A DNA stretch of 64,000 nt from positions 21,260,305 to 21,324,304 of the forward strand of contig NC_052488.1 of NCBI RefSeq assembly GCF_009730915.1, given 5' to 3'. This document shows, in pieces, positions 1 to 13,735 of the stretch (position 1 is the stretch's first letter; each line of letters opens with the position of its first letter). This DNA is from Dioscorea cayenensis subsp. rotundata. Its lineage: Eukaryota; Streptophyta; Magnoliopsida; Dioscoreales; Dioscoreaceae. Below the pieces are notes generated by a model, which ran no database searches, was not told the origin of the DNA, and saw only the letters and a program-made list of their open reading frames with translations. Position numbers and translations under genes: made by a program.

Positions 1-1520
1 TATTGGCATCTTAGGGCACAATATGTGTTTGAGAATGTGTGCAACCATTTCTCCAATATCTTCTTCCTCATAAGAGGTGACGAACTTAACTGCAGCAAGA
101 GGAGCATCACTCTTAAGAGAACTACTAAAGAGTATTATAGTGAGAAGCAAAATTTTTACAGAAGATCCTGCAGTTTATTTGCATGAGACTGAATCATAAA
201 TATTAAATTTGTGTAATGTCATCCTTGTCTCATGCTATGTTTGTTATATAGTTCTGCTAAGCGTTTGTTCATAATAGTGTATGGAAACATTATTGAGAAT
301 GGACGTTTGACTGTGTTAAATCATCTAAAGGCCATGTAAAATATAAGAAAAAATGGATATTGCATATCTTTAGCAACATGGCATTCATCTAAAAATTTGA
401 TCAAGAAAATTCATAGCAGGTAAGTTGATTAAACGTTGAGAGTGAAAGGAATGTACCCCATGGAAGAACAGGAAACTCCCATTCTTGCTTGGGGACTGAC
501 AGAACATATGCGGTTACCTGTACAGAAATTTATAAAGAAATGATTAAGCTGGTGATTTTTAGATAAACAACGTTGATGAACATACAAGTACTGATGCTGC
601 AAGGGCATAGGGAGTAAAGAAAAGCTCTGAAATCTCTTCTGTCTCATATAGAAGATCCATAATCTCTGTGCAGAGATGAAAGCTCACAAGCTCCCCAATT
701 CTTGATAGCTCCCTGATATAAACAACACTAATGTATATTTAAAATAAAAGATTTTTAATAGAAAAAAGCTGACCAAATAAAACCAAATTGTTTAAACTTC
801 AAGTAAATCAAAAACAGAGGAGAGACACAAGTATAAACAGATAAAACACTAGTGAAAACAATGCGTGAGGTTAAATTCAACAACAAGCATTTGAAGTAGC
901 ACGAGCATTAAAAACACAAATATATGAGTAAAGAAATCACCTAAACTGAATGAGAAGGTCTTCCAGGAATTGAAAAGCAATCTGTGAAGCTCCAATTTCG
1001 AACCTCAACACCTGGTCACCACCAAATTTCATTGAAAACGGAGCACCATCATCAGGACTCCTTGCAAAGTTAGTATTCAGATAATTATACCTACCTCCAT
1101 AAACACCAGTTCCTGCAAACGAAAGCAAATCAATAAACGCGCACCAAACAACAAATAAAAAGAGAAAGCAGTGAAGAAGAATTCCATTCAAAATCAATGA
1201 TCACATACAGCTATTGCAAAATCTCTGGTAGTGAAGTGCTGATCAACAATGAGGTTATCACCCAAAGACTTGAGACTAGTGACGGAGAGAGGGCGAGTAT
1301 CATGTATCTAAATAACCAAATTGGACAAGAGTGAAATTCTGACATCGATGTGGATGAAAGCGTGAGACAAAAAAGAAACAAACTTTGCTCGAAATCCAGA
1401 TGGAGATGAGGGCGAAGAGCTGGAGATTGCTCTCTCGGAGAGGGTTCAAGAGCCAGTTTGGGTTCGTGTTGCCCTGCAAGAAGCTATGTTACATTAGGTT
1501 AGCAGAGCAGAGCAGAGCAC

Positions 1521-1557
<37 letters not shown>

Positions 1558-1799
1558 TGAATGAACAGGGATTACCAGGGGAGGGAAGGGAGGAAGCGAT
1601 CGGCGAAGAAGGAGAGTGCGGTGTACTTGACGATCGGGGAAGCCAAGAGTTGCTTAAGAGGGTGGCAAGGAGGTTAGGGTTAGGGTATTGAGGAGAAGAA
1701 GGAGAAGAGAAGCGTCTGACGTACCAGGGAAGAAGACTCGACGAGGAACTCTACAAGATGACGCCGCACGTGAGCGGGGACGGGCAGGGACACCTCCAT
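1..1799 (-). CDS. CYCJ18: Cyclin-J18-like protein (3' end outside window)
   Basis: This is a plant-specific J-type cyclin, a presumed nuclear regulator of a cyclin-dependent kinase whose partner cannot be told from sequence. Exons on the minus strand: 1725-1799, 1576-1652, 1384-1483, 1209-1307, 1095-1112, 941-1011, 586-712, 457-517 and 1-89. All junctions are GT-AG and in phase, giving 239 residues with no stop before the window edge, so only the last few residues are missing. The N-terminal cyclin fold is visible as LASPIVKYTALSFFADRF and RESNLQLFALISIWISSK. The linker IHDTRPLSVTSLKSLGDN is typical of J18. The second fold contains FEIGASQIAFQFLEDLL and SVPKQEWEFPVLPW. The fifth exon is only 18 nt and restores ELVFME before VLRFEIG. 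Exon 3 uses the acceptor before CTTCTTG; the next AG, 10 bases downstream, breaks the frame. The family is recalled from memory, but the match is close. Confidence 0.88.
1523..1552. repeat. (GA)n microsatellite in cyclin-J18 intron 2
   Basis: An uninterrupted run of about 15 GA units. On the coding strand it is a CT tract that forms part of the polypyrimidine region before exon 3, so its length could affect splicing. Confidence 0.95.
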
Positions 1800-2513
1800 C
1801 GCGCTCGCCGGAGAAGGAGACGAAGATCAAATGCTTTTATATAACAAAGATGAAATCCTGATGGCGGGAAAGGTGTTTTGAAATGAGCCATTGTGTACAC
1901 ATGCCAGCTGGGATTTCAGATTCGTGTAGCTAAGGAACTTCCATTTTTATTTTGCAGGTTAAGGGCGTTCATTTTGGAGGGAGTAGCGGAAGTGATCAGA
2001 CAAACCCACTTCTAGTTTTATCATCATCATCTTTAAGTGATGAGAAAAAATATGACTTGTCTCACTTCAAACTGAAGTAGACTTTTAAATTAAACCCATC
2101 TCAACAAATTTTTTTATTTATTGAAATAGAGATAAATAAATCATTATATAAAAACCAATTTTTTTTTCATTTCTAGTACTATTCTCCACTTCTCTTATAA
2201 TAAACACCCGCTTAGACTACGAGCACACTAATGAATAGTACAAGAAATGACATGCGGATACCATGAGAAAATGGTCGGTTTGGTTACCTTTTAATAAAGC
2301 AATATAAATACTCAATTAAACGACTGACTTTCTCCCTTCATGGTCCTCCATATATGAAAACCTTTCAGAAGGTCCACCGCCAAAAACATCATCAGACTAA
2401 TTAGCACATATATACTGTCATATGACGCACATTAAGTTATATTTTTATTTTTTATCGTTACTTTTTTTTTTATATATTTTAAGGCTGATGCATTGCATTG
2501 CATTACATGGAAG

Positions 2514-2566
<53 letters not shown>

Positions 2567-2765
2567 GGTTTGGGGAGACACGCCTTCTCAGCTTGTGCAC
2601 AGCACAGCGGAAAACAACGAGTTCAAAAAAACTTAAGACAAAAAACAATTGAGAGAAAGGGGGTGAAAATTGAAAAAGAATGACTCTGTTAAGACACCAA
2701 TTGTCTGACCCAGGCCGATTGTTGTCACTATTACTGTTGCTTGCAGTGAGATACCCTGCTAGATG
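1800..2765. other. Intergenic: cyclin-J18 promoter and DHBK 3' flank
   Basis: No coding potential is visible. The right part contains a long (GA)n tract (2521-2563) that generates spurious low-complexity reading frames on both strands. The left part is the presumed promoter of the cyclin gene, which reads leftwards. I see no convincing TATA box. Confidence 0.7.
2521..2563. repeat. (GA)n microsatellite
   Basis: About 21 uninterrupted GA units lie just beyond the DHBK stop codon. The tract is a likely polymorphic marker. Confidence 0.95.
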
Positions 2766-5700
2766 TTAGTTCTCTGCGTTTTTCAACTTATGCTCCACAG
2801 CAAGCGCTGCCGCTCTGTACCATGTTGCAGCAGCCATGGCTCCAGGATCTGGAACCGTGGAGAGAACATCTCCTGTTATGTATGAAGATCTGCCAGCCTG
2901 CATTTATAATGTCAAAAAGATATAAATAACCAATAAACCTCATTTCAACATGAGCATAATTCAGCAACACAAAAGTTGAAAAAATAGAACTGATACAAAT
3001 AAACCAGAAATCTTATTATTAACTAACATGGACTTATTTTTTATAAATTTTAAAGCATTCAGGAAGATACTCTCACTCAGCCCCTACATGCAGATTCAAT
3101 GCAGTTCCTAGGGTCAGAAGTTCAGAATATCAAGATTTAGTGCTGGTTTTATCCAACCAGGCATAAATCATCAACTCTTTCTAATGTTGTGCTGATGAAA
3201 GCTCATCCATGTTCCAGTACAATAAAAAAGAAATAGGGGAAGAAAATAATTGTGACTGCATATTTATAAAAGACATTACTCACTTGAGGTTGCATTTCTT
3301 TGGTTGATTCGGCCCCGTTTACAGCTGCTTCAGATGAAAGGACAAAAGCTGCAACAGGATCATTCCCCTTGTCCAAATTCTGCTTGCAAAGAAAAATCAT
3401 GAGAAATTAGTCATCCATTCTTAAGAGGTGGCTCAAAAAAGAATCACTTGCCTCTTTCAGTACTATTGATGCAGGAATAAGGGCATCCAACATTGTACGA
3501 TAGCCTCTCTCAGCTCGGCCATATTTACTAACAGCTGCAATAGATGCTTCCAGCGCTCTAGACCCTGAACCAAAGACACATGCCATTAAAAGGGAACCAC
3601 AGACCACAGTTCATGGCAACATGAACGTAACAGAGCCACGTCTCACATTGTTCTGGTGTGACATCTGGGCTTTCCTTTAAGCTTGTGTAAGCAGCCTTGC
3701 AGAAGATGGCATATCTGAATTTTAAAAAAGTAATTAATTTCCTAGCAGGGAGAAATTAAGTACAATTTCAGATAGACATCAAATGTATGTGAGCCAAATA
3801 GCACATGTTGGCTCACATGGAAATATGATGCATGAACAAGTAAAAATTCAAAGGTATGAGTACTATACAAGATGCCACTTGTTCCTCCCATCACCCTTCG
3901 GATAGATGTGCCAATTTCATTCACTGTTTCTGAAGCAACATTGAGTGGGTAACTGGAGAACAAAAACATCTGATTACATTGCTATCCGGAAACTGGAAAA
4001 CCAAAATCACTTATCACAGGATTTAGATTCACGAAATAAATGATTCAATGCCACACCAAATTCTTCTGAGTTAATCAACCTAGAAAACGAAATCACAAAA
4101 ATAGTATCAGGAGTGCACACATATGAAACTATGTAAAAACCATATAAGAGGACAAAGCTTTTGCATAAGATCATTCAATAGACAATCTTTTTTTTTTTTT
4201 GAAAATTTATCACAATACATCTTCTGGCACATGTCATCCCCCATTTTCATGCTTAAATGTGTCATTGGATTAGCACCAATATTTTATCCAGAACATGATC
4301 ATTTAACAGGGCTGGAAAAAGAATTGCAGATGGCTATCTTTTGCTCTTAGACCTTTCAACACTATATAATATACACTATGTGCCCTACGTGTGTCATGAG
4401 TAAAACATAAAGGTTTGGCCACATCTGTAACACAGGAAATGGCAGGAAGCCTGGTCATGCACACCTAAAGTCCTATATAATATTTAGGCCTCTGCATAGA
4501 TGTCCCAAAATCCAGGTATTGATTTAAACTACAGGCAGGAGTACACTTACCCAGTAAAGAGTCATGGAAAGATCAAATGACTGAACAATGCTATCTTTTG
4601 CACCCATAAGAAAAAGAGTGCATTGCATAAAGCATTATTCTATGTAGGAAGGAGAAAACATGAATAGAAGTAATAGCAACTTAAAGTGGTTTTACCATTT
4701 CTTCATGTCATCAAGAATCGCCATCGCACCTCTATACATCTGCACAGAACATGTACATCACAATCAAATGCCATAATAAATGCATTAAGAGTACATGAAT
4801 AATAAAAGATCTGCTGGCTTGAAAAATGACAAAGAGAGGGAAAAACGCTCACAGTAGATCCACAATCTCCATCACCAACTTTACTATCCCAATCATTTAG
4901 CTTGTCCTTAACATCAATGATTGCATTAACTGCAGCAAGAATAGCACACTCAAGAATTCGGCCCTGTTCATTCAACTCTAGAGGTTGATTGAATTCCTGT
5001 TCACATGGAAATGAATTCAGCATGACAATTGGTTAGCGCTCCAGACTAAAAAATTGATCATTCAAAACATAATAATAAGGTAAATTTAGTTAAGAAAGAA
5101 GTTTGAAGCATATAATGAATTTTCAGGGTTGAGGCAACTGGATAAACCCTCATTTAGAAAAAGGAAAAAGAATGCAGCCACAAATACTGTGTTGTGACCA
5201 TGCAAATTAATTCATGGAATTTTATGAATTAAGATATATTCATTGCTTTAATGCAACTTAATAACACTTCAAAAAAGTTACAGATGATTCAAATGCAAAC
5301 ATTTTTCTCTCTAATTGTCGGTATAAATGCCATAACGCACTCATAAAACTTCTTCATAAATATGTTGCATAGATACCTAAATTGGAACATTTGAATTTGA
5401 AAATTTTAGTTTCATCATTAGTCAAATTATCAAGTCCTAATATCTATAATAAGAACATAAACAGCATGCCCACGATCAAGAAAAAGCATCATCCCAAAAG
5501 TCTCCATCAATTATTAAAGCAGACAGCTCTAAACAGAAAAATTGCATCAAAAACCTAGATCAAAGGAAACAATAATGGCTCAGAACCAGACACCAACACA
5601 TATAAGCAAAATAACAATTATTTTAAACAGTAAATATGGGTCTTTTAAAACAGAAACTTTATAGACCCAATGATATAGACTTGTTTCTTACATCTTGTAC

Positions 5701-8700
5701 CTCTTCATTTCGTGAAGAATGAGATGGCGGCACAGGAACAGGGATCTTAGCAGGTGGACGATCCCCTACACAGGTTAGAAAGCCTCTTATAAGCAAACTA
5801 CTGGCAGTAAAGAATGATCTATAAAAGAAAATGCTTCAGCTTCTACCAACAGACTACCAACAGACCAAGCAAGCTATTATGAAGTTTCTTCTCATGAAAT
5901 GGTTCTCAAATATTCGAAAATGATGCTAAGCATGTATCGTATATTAAGAAAAGTGATGGTAAGTATTCAATATGAAACTCAGTTGTGACCAAAAGAAAGA
6001 TGACTGAGATGACAAAACTTATCATTAGCATATCAACCCAGAATTTCCAATAGTTCAAACATTTCTTCAGGGCATTAAAACCCAGAATGCCACCCTCATT
6101 AACAAGGAAAATAAAACCTGACACTTCTTTAATATCAAAATATTAAATATGACTAAAGGAGCTTCTTCACAATAAGATTTCAACAAACATCTAAAATGCA
6201 TAGTTTGATCTGTTCTCATATGTCAACATAGAATAATACTACAATTTCCTGACAGATTGAGCCAGCAAGGGCCAAGCATTAGGTAAAGAACATTTTTTAC
6301 ATATAATCGTCATCCATGTTTCAACTCTTTTATTACATAAATTTAATACATGATTGTTAGATAATAAGAGTATCAATTGTATGACTGGAGAAACCTGATT
6401 AGGTCCACAACTCCTACCTTCAACACCGACAGGCCAATATGGAGCTTTAGTAGGGGCATCCAAACGGTCTAAAATGGATGGTTCTGATTTCATAATAGAA
6501 ATGGAGAATCCTGCAGTAGACAACTATTCTAATTAACAATACAAGTATGAATTAATACAGGACAACCTCTTATATCAAGAACAAACTGACCTGCCATATC
6601 AAGAGAAGTCATAAATGATCCAGTATAAACTCTGTCAACAGCAAGTCCATGTTCCAGCTGTAGTTGTGGGATCGCCTTTCCTGATGCAATCATCAACTCC
6701 ATGATTGGTGTTGCACCTAAGCTGTAGACCAGCAATAGTTAAGACAATTTATACATGATAGTTATTAATTAAACAATGCCCCCTGCTATAGAACAAACAA
6801 GATTAGCTCGATTACTTCAAAGAAACAATAGCTAAACTGACACTGGTTTGAATCAGGAGAGAAGTATGTACGAAAAGGTTATCCCATCATTGTAATCTGT
6901 GATTCCAAGGTATTGAACAAACCATATTCCAAAAACAGGTTTCAAGAATTCCCTCATTTGGGAAAAATATTATTTCAAATTTCATAAATTCTTGGTTTTC
7001 TCTTCACCATTTGGTATTAAGAAAAACTCTAACTCGGGTACATGTGAGGGCACAGCTCCCAATAGTGAGATATCCGAATGATAGATAAGACCTTGATTGC
7101 TGATGATTCATACCTACTTAACTCCAGTGATGTGTTCTTTCAAAATTCATAGGATACATCAATTAGCAATAACAAAATATAGACCTAAGATTGTTACATT
7201 TAAACAACTCCGTAATTGATTTCTGTTTTACCTTTGCATAAGTTTCCTCTAGCATGACATTATAATTATAACCAATATAAACTCTAACAATGAATCAGTT
7301 GTCCTGTAAAGTTCCATTCTTGCTCCTTGCTACTACAGAGCATATTGGATATGACCCTCCACTAGCAGTCATGAAAAGACCACCAACATATTCCAGCAAA
7401 GGAAAAAAAAGCACATTTATGAAGCTGAAAAAGTGACATAAGCATATTGCTTCTCTATCAATACCGCCCTAAAGCAGGATAAACTAAGCACCTGACTCCA
7501 GAATTCTTGCTATAAACTAATGCAAGAAAACATACATCATGAAAGTTGAACACGGCAACATTCTAAAGACCCTCTTAGAAAATTAGTAGGCAAATTGTTA
7601 AATAATCCACGGGCAATGATGTGTATAATTGTATCATTCAAACAAAGGACCTTAGAAAAAAGAAAAAGAAAGTTACAGCTCAGAGCTCTAATCTAAAACC
7701 ATGATAACACTCCATTAAAGATGATAAACAAGAACAGGTGCTAGCCGGAAAAATTAGAAGGATTCTACATAAAGATATTCACTTGTAGAACTAAAACAAC
7801 TTCCGGAATCCAAACACCTATACTAAGATGCCAAAGCAAGTGTAACACCACAAGAAGAGTAAATATATATATAAAGTAAAAATAGCAGGTGGATTATTTA
7901 GGCATGTTTATAAGACAATTCAATAAATCTTGAATCGCTTTAGATGCTAATCACAGAACATCTATTTCTTCCTTTCACAAAAAATGATCCTGATATAAAA
8001 CTGTGTATGTCAGGTCAAATATTATTTATTGGATAACTTCAAAATAAATGAAATTTCAATTAAGAGAATAACATAGAAATGTGATAAACAAGTCGACAAT
8101 GTTGCTATTTGTATCACTTGAGAAATGTTAATCACAGCTCACCATGTACACCTTACGGCTAAAACATTAAAATTGTGATTGATTATCAAAACTGAAAATT
8201 TTGGTGACAGGACTGCACATACCCATTGATCATGAGGACCACTCTACTTCCCCTTTTGATGGGAACATATTGTGTTTCCTGCAAGTAATTGAAGAGTTAA
8301 ACACAAATTAAGATATCAAGGGCATAAGTATAGTTAAAATCAACGACAACAAGGAAGAAATCATCAACAAGAATTTAGATTGACGTAAAGCATCATCCTA
8401 TTACAAGTTCAGCCAACAAGTCAACCAACGCATTACCAAAGATTAATATAACAAACTAATTGCAACTAAGATGAATTTATGAAGGTGCCTTACGGGGATG
8501 GTACTGAATTTCAGGGCAATGGAGCACATTACTGCACAGCTAACATCTACGTGGGAAGATCTCTATCAACAAGGATCAATCATGCTCATCAAAAGATACA
8601 AACCATCAGCCTAACATTACATAAAACTATTTCACATAGTACTGCTATACACCACAAAATGGCATGTAAATCAACAGTCTTACATTAAATAGAACTGTTT

Positions 8701-11700
8701 CCCATAAAAGCCTTCCCAAATTTGATGAAAATATTAGAATGAACTTAGAAACCAAATTACAGAACTTCTAAGATAATAATTACATATCTAGCGAATCCCA
8801 TTCTATGCAAAGCCCATGCACATAATTGAGGGAAAAAAATATCAGTCAAATGTGGCATACCATTGATAGTATCTGCTTGAGAACATGAGATACCACAACC
8901 TCAACTGGCTGGAGTTCAGCAACAGCAGCACCAGGCTCCCCATGCTGGAGGGGGAAGCAGTTTTAGGCTTTTGACTTGTCAAAATTAATAAATATAACAA
9001 TTGCAAATTCAAAAGGCACTTCCTCTTCATCTGGAATATTGCGTTTGTGAGGTCAAAAACCCAACACCCACATTCAATCAGCGTGATTAATTTATACAAG
9101 AGAAGCAAAGCAAATAGAGAAGGAATGCACCAAGATAACCAGCTGGGAAACTGATTCCTGATATGAAGCAACGAACTTACAATTCCGAGACCAAGCTCCA
9201 TTAACCCTGGACCTAATCGATCAGATGTTACTTGTCCAGGCAGTGTGCAAACTGATAAAGCAACTCCCATAGTGCCTACCAGCTCAGATGCATGCTGTGC
9301 TTCTGCAGCAACCTCAGCAAGGGAAAGGCCAGCAGCTGCAGCAGCACCAGCAACCTATAAGACAGAGACATGATTGGCATGAACTTGATACAAAAACTCA
9401 AATCCGAAAGGGCTTAAGGTGCCTGGTATATTCTTGCCATGTCAATGAAAAAAAAAAAAATGAAAGAGAAAGGACATGATTATATGATCCTTACAAGACA
9501 TCACATGGTCCCACTTAATAGTCAAGAATATTTCCTGTATGGTTTCCTTCAACTTGTGAATTAAGAATTTTGAAGCCTCGAATCACCCTTAATCAGCTGT
9601 TATTAAATAAAGCAGTGGATTTGAAAAGATGAATCACATGGTAACATTTATCACACCTCACCAACCAAAAAAGGGGCAACACTTGATGTGTTACATATTC
9701 TACTACAAGGACTAGAAAAGATGGCATTGGTGACTTCGCCAAACAAAGAAATGTGCTAAAGATTTATATCAGATGTAATAATCTTTTGTAAATTTATGTT
9801 TAAAGAAGCTAAAAAAATTGCAATGGTTTCAATTACTAAAAAAATATAAAGTGAGGTTAAATTTTACACACACCATGATTTTGAAAGCTTCTTCAAATTT
9901 TTATAAGCTTGGCAACTTAGCAGGAAGGGATGTGAAATAAACATTTAGATCATTATCTATAAACATTCCATAACAAAATAAATAACTATGAAGTATGAAG
10001 TAAATAACAAAAGAAAAACCTTGTGGATAAGAACTGTCCCTGCCAAGCCTCGCCTTCCAGTAATACCTCGAGGGGGTGGAAGAGCACAATCATCTCCAAC
10101 AATAACCATCTGCAAGTATAACAGTTTGAAGTGCTACCATATCATGTTAAAGTATTAGATTCTTTTGATACATCCATGACATCTACCTCCACTTTGTAAC
10201 CTTCTGATTTTGCCTCCTCAGCTGCCAGACCAAAATTCAGTCTATCTCCAGTATAGTTCTGTCAGAGGGGCATAAAAATAACAATAGATGTTTTCATGAT
10301 TGAAGTATACTGTATCTAACAGAAGGGAACCAATAAATTATATAAAGCATGAAAAACTCCAATAGACAACAAACATGAACAGTCAACCAGCACTGGCACA
10401 AGACAGTGCAAATATAGTAATATACACAACAATTTAATAGTACAATATTCCATCTAGTAGCAAGGTACCGTAACAATTAGTAGGCATCCTTTGGGACCTG
10501 TTACAGCGCGTATGCCCTATATAGTTGAAGAAAAATTAGTGTAAGTTTATAAACATTTAAAACAAGGACACTTGTACCATAAACTACCGTACAGCTAAAA
10601 TAGAATCAACAGGAGGAGAGGTAAAAACATCCCCACAGATCGCTGCTGTCAGCATTCCTTCCCCAACAAATCCAGCCTGACCTGGCTCATGGCCACTTCC
10701 TCCTCCTGTTTACACCAATGTACCATGAAAAATTTTCAAACTAATGGCCACAAACCAAAGCATGGTACAAATTCTCCAGTCAAGTCATGCAAAGTAGACA
10801 TACAATCAAATGTAGATGAAATGAAAAATCTTATGCTGAAAGAGCATTGGCATCAGAATGGAATGCAACAAGTATTGGCTAATGCTGTAAAGAGAGCAAA
10901 TTCAGATAAAAACAGATTGGCTGAAACCTAGCATGCCTGTTCATGATAGTGACATTTAATGATTGTGTGAATGAGTGATGTGACAAAAAAAAATAAAAGA
11001 GAATATGGCCTTCTGATTTGTAACTCTCATAGTAAAGTTCATGGAAGGGAACTTTCATGTGATAATACAAAGTCAATAAATGGATGTGATGCAAGAAAAA
11101 TAGGTGTGGCAAATGACCTTCACATCATATAATGATTACAAAAAAATCTACATTTTCATGGCCGTATAGTTTCTATATGAAATCTAGCCAAAGCTGAAAA
11201 CCATGCTTAGCTGACAGCTTCCAATAATAAATGATTAATGATTTTTGAAATAATAACATATGCTCTAACACTTCTTTGAGGTTCAATGATAAAAAATCAA
11301 GGCATACTACTAAGTGTGAGAGAAAATATAAACAGGCAGTTTCTTTTCATATTTCTTCAAGTCATGTGTGACAAGCTAGAATATAAAGTGCCATAACTAA
11401 CATGTCTGAGGCTGCACAATTCAAATAAGAGCACTGTTCAAATATTTATTTCTGCTGCCCCTCATGCTAGGGAGTGGTGTTACCATTGTTCTTACGCTCT
11501 ACCGAACTAACTACTGGGTATCATTGGCCTTTTGGTGTACTTTCCATTTGTTTACTTTGCCATGCGCCTTTAAGCATCTGAGTAGGTTCAGAGAATTCAA
11601 TGTTTAAAGAGTATTTCTGCAAACAGCACATCTAATACACAACCCAACCACACTGACAATCCACTTCAAATAACAACATTCTAGGCTAGTTCGCCAAAAG

Positions 11701-12635
11701 AACACATATCGGGCACACTACAATATAAATTACATAGACACCCATGCAACTAAATTAAGTTCAGCACTTGAAATGAACCTCACTTTTAACCACTGTTTGC
11801 AAAAAGAGAATTTATCTTTCTGGTAAATAAAAATTCTAAAAGAGCTCATACAAGTCCACTTGTATCAAGCAGAGACCAAAACCAATGTATTGGCTCAGCA
11901 TTTACAACAAACTCCACTGTATTGGCTCAGCATTTACGACAAACTCCAATGTATAGGCTCCGCATTTACGACAAACTCCTATTTTAGGGCAGTATAACAG
12001 ACAACAAAAGTCATAAGATCACGACAAAATATTCGAATGGCATTGATTTTGCTCATTTGACTTCATTAATCAAGTGTAAGACACAAAAACAAGAGAGTAT
12101 TCCCAATCAAACCAAACGTACCAGATATAACAGCAACCTTGTCATACTTATTCCCAGGAATATCAGCCCGCAGGACCACCTTAACCTACAAACACGACCC
12201 ACAATTCAAAACTCCAGATCAAAACACAAGAAACAGAACAGTAATTTAAACAAAAAAAAGGGGATAAAAATGATTACAACCTGCGGGAATCCATCAAGGT
12301 ACTGCAATCCAGGAAAAGTTTCTACCAGACCTTCAATGAATTCAGTCACCACCGCTACATTCACCGCACCAAAAACCCACACAAATTAAACATCAAAAAA
12401 ATTCACATTCCAATCAAGAATCCAAATCCAAACACGGAACAAGATCGCAAGCAAATCACAACAAGAATCGCAAGATTTCAAACCGAAAACACCACAAGCT
12501 CCCGGATCACACAAGAACTCAAAAGATTCATCCAAAACCTAACTCGAAACCAAAGAAAACAGGAATTCCAATAAAGGAGAATCGCAGAACCAAACCATTA
12601 GGGTCATTGACGAGCTTCTTGCCCTGGAACGCCAT
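2766..12635 (-). CDS. DHBK: Dihydroxyacetone kinase / triokinase-FMN cyclase type protein
   Basis: The family phosphorylates dihydroxyacetone and glyceraldehyde with ATP and can split FAD to cyclic FMN; plant members were long named 3,4-dihydroxy-2-butanone kinase. Twenty exons: 12596-12635, 12281-12354, 12122-12185, 10593-10705, 10469-10516, 10187-10258, 10020-10109, 9181-9354, 8861-8944, 8223-8278, 6591-6721, 6418-6510, 5701-5765, 4853-4996, 4696-4739, 3869-3952, 3647-3714, 3452-3564, 3284-3379 and 2766-2897. They close in frame to 594 residues, about the usual family length. The N-terminal DhaK domain (roughly 1-345) shows [19 protein letters not shown] and [16 protein letters not shown] short proline-rich linker leads to the DhaL ATP-binding domain (roughly 370-590), with [15 protein letters not shown] carrying the metal-binding aspartates and [15 protein letters not shown]. 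The intron after exon 18 is GC-AG. No targeting signal is obvious after MAFQGKKLV, so a cytosolic location is inferred. Confidence 0.95.
11886..11981. repeat. 3 x 32-bp tandem repeat in DHBK intron 3
   Basis: Three consecutive 32-bp units (11886-11917, 11918-11949 and 11950-11981) share TGTATTGGCTCAGCATTTAC at their start and differ at a few positions. The array lies in the 1.4-kb intron between 10705 and 12122. Confidence 0.85.
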
Positions 12636-13735
12636 GGGGCTTCGATCGGCGAGGAGAAACCCTAGCTCTCTCAGCGAACCGAGAGCTTGAACCCCCTCCT
12701 CGATCTCGTCTTCTTCGGAAATCCCTTCTTACCTAAGAAATCAACCTCTATTTATAGAAATTGAATTCCTTCTTTGACATGAGAGAAACCCAGCGTCCAT
12801 TGCACCTGCCTGTCCGAACTGAGGACATGAATTTCCCATACACTCCCTACATTTTTGTATCATTTACTATTATGCCATTCCAGTGAACAGATTGGAGAGG
12901 ATTGATTGGGATCGTTGGATTGGAAAAATGGAGGGTAGTGATGGAGTTGTGGGATGATGGCCCCTTTGTAAATAGTTGTTGGGAGGGAGAGTGTTTTTGT
13001 CAATGAAGAGTGGACTTGACAGTCTATTGGGTGTGGATTTCATGTTGAATGGATCGGAACCGTCCAGATATTGATCAGTGTAATGTTTGTGATTGAGCGA
13101 ATCGTAATCGTTGATTGTAGATTATTCATTTATTTATTTATTTATTTATTTGGGTAAAGGGTTTTTGGCTTGTTAGACTTGTGGATAATTAAAATTTACG
13201 ATTAGTTGGTGCCACCTAACTCTCGGGATGAAAAATTTAAAAGCATGGATATTCGAAGCCTATTTTTAAATGGGTTGGGTTGGGCTACGTTTGGGCTTCA
13301 AACTTTCAGTAAGTGATCTACATTCATTGTAATTTTTATTCAAACAACAAAAACATTTTAAAATAGTCCATATTCCTCAATATAAATATATATATATATA
13401 CATTCTCTGTGGCCGTTTGCAGAGTAACCAAAAAAACAAAAAGTAATAAAGAGAGAAAAAAAAAGATAGATAATAACAAGGGTGAAGAGCGGGTAGTCAA
13501 TAATAACAAAAAAACAGTGGGCTAATGGTTGTGCTAAGTAAGAAAATGATGGGTTTATTGGTTTTGAAAATAATGAGTTCGTTGGTTTTAAAAATTGGTT
13601 GATCACATTATTGATAGCAGTATTAATAAAAAATATTCACTATACTGTTCAAACCATTGGATAATTTGCAGTCATTGAATTTCAATTCAATCTGCTGATA
13701 AACATATGTCAGTAGAATTCATATATATATATATA
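12636..13735. other. Intergenic: DHBK promoter side, AT-rich
   Basis: The first 120 bases form the presumed DHBK 5' UTR and are relatively GC-rich. Beyond that the DNA is AT-rich, with a short (TTTA)n run near 13127-13150. No gene is visible. Confidence 0.6.

Noticed and set aside
1672-1690. Interstitial telomere repeat (GGTTAGGGTTAGGG)
   Set aside because: Only two units within a cyclin-J18 intron; too short to be a telomere relic and better read as a telo-box.
2422-2652. Short frames rich in Arg-Glu or Leu-Ser
   Set aside because: They are translations of a (GA)n microsatellite, not protein genes.
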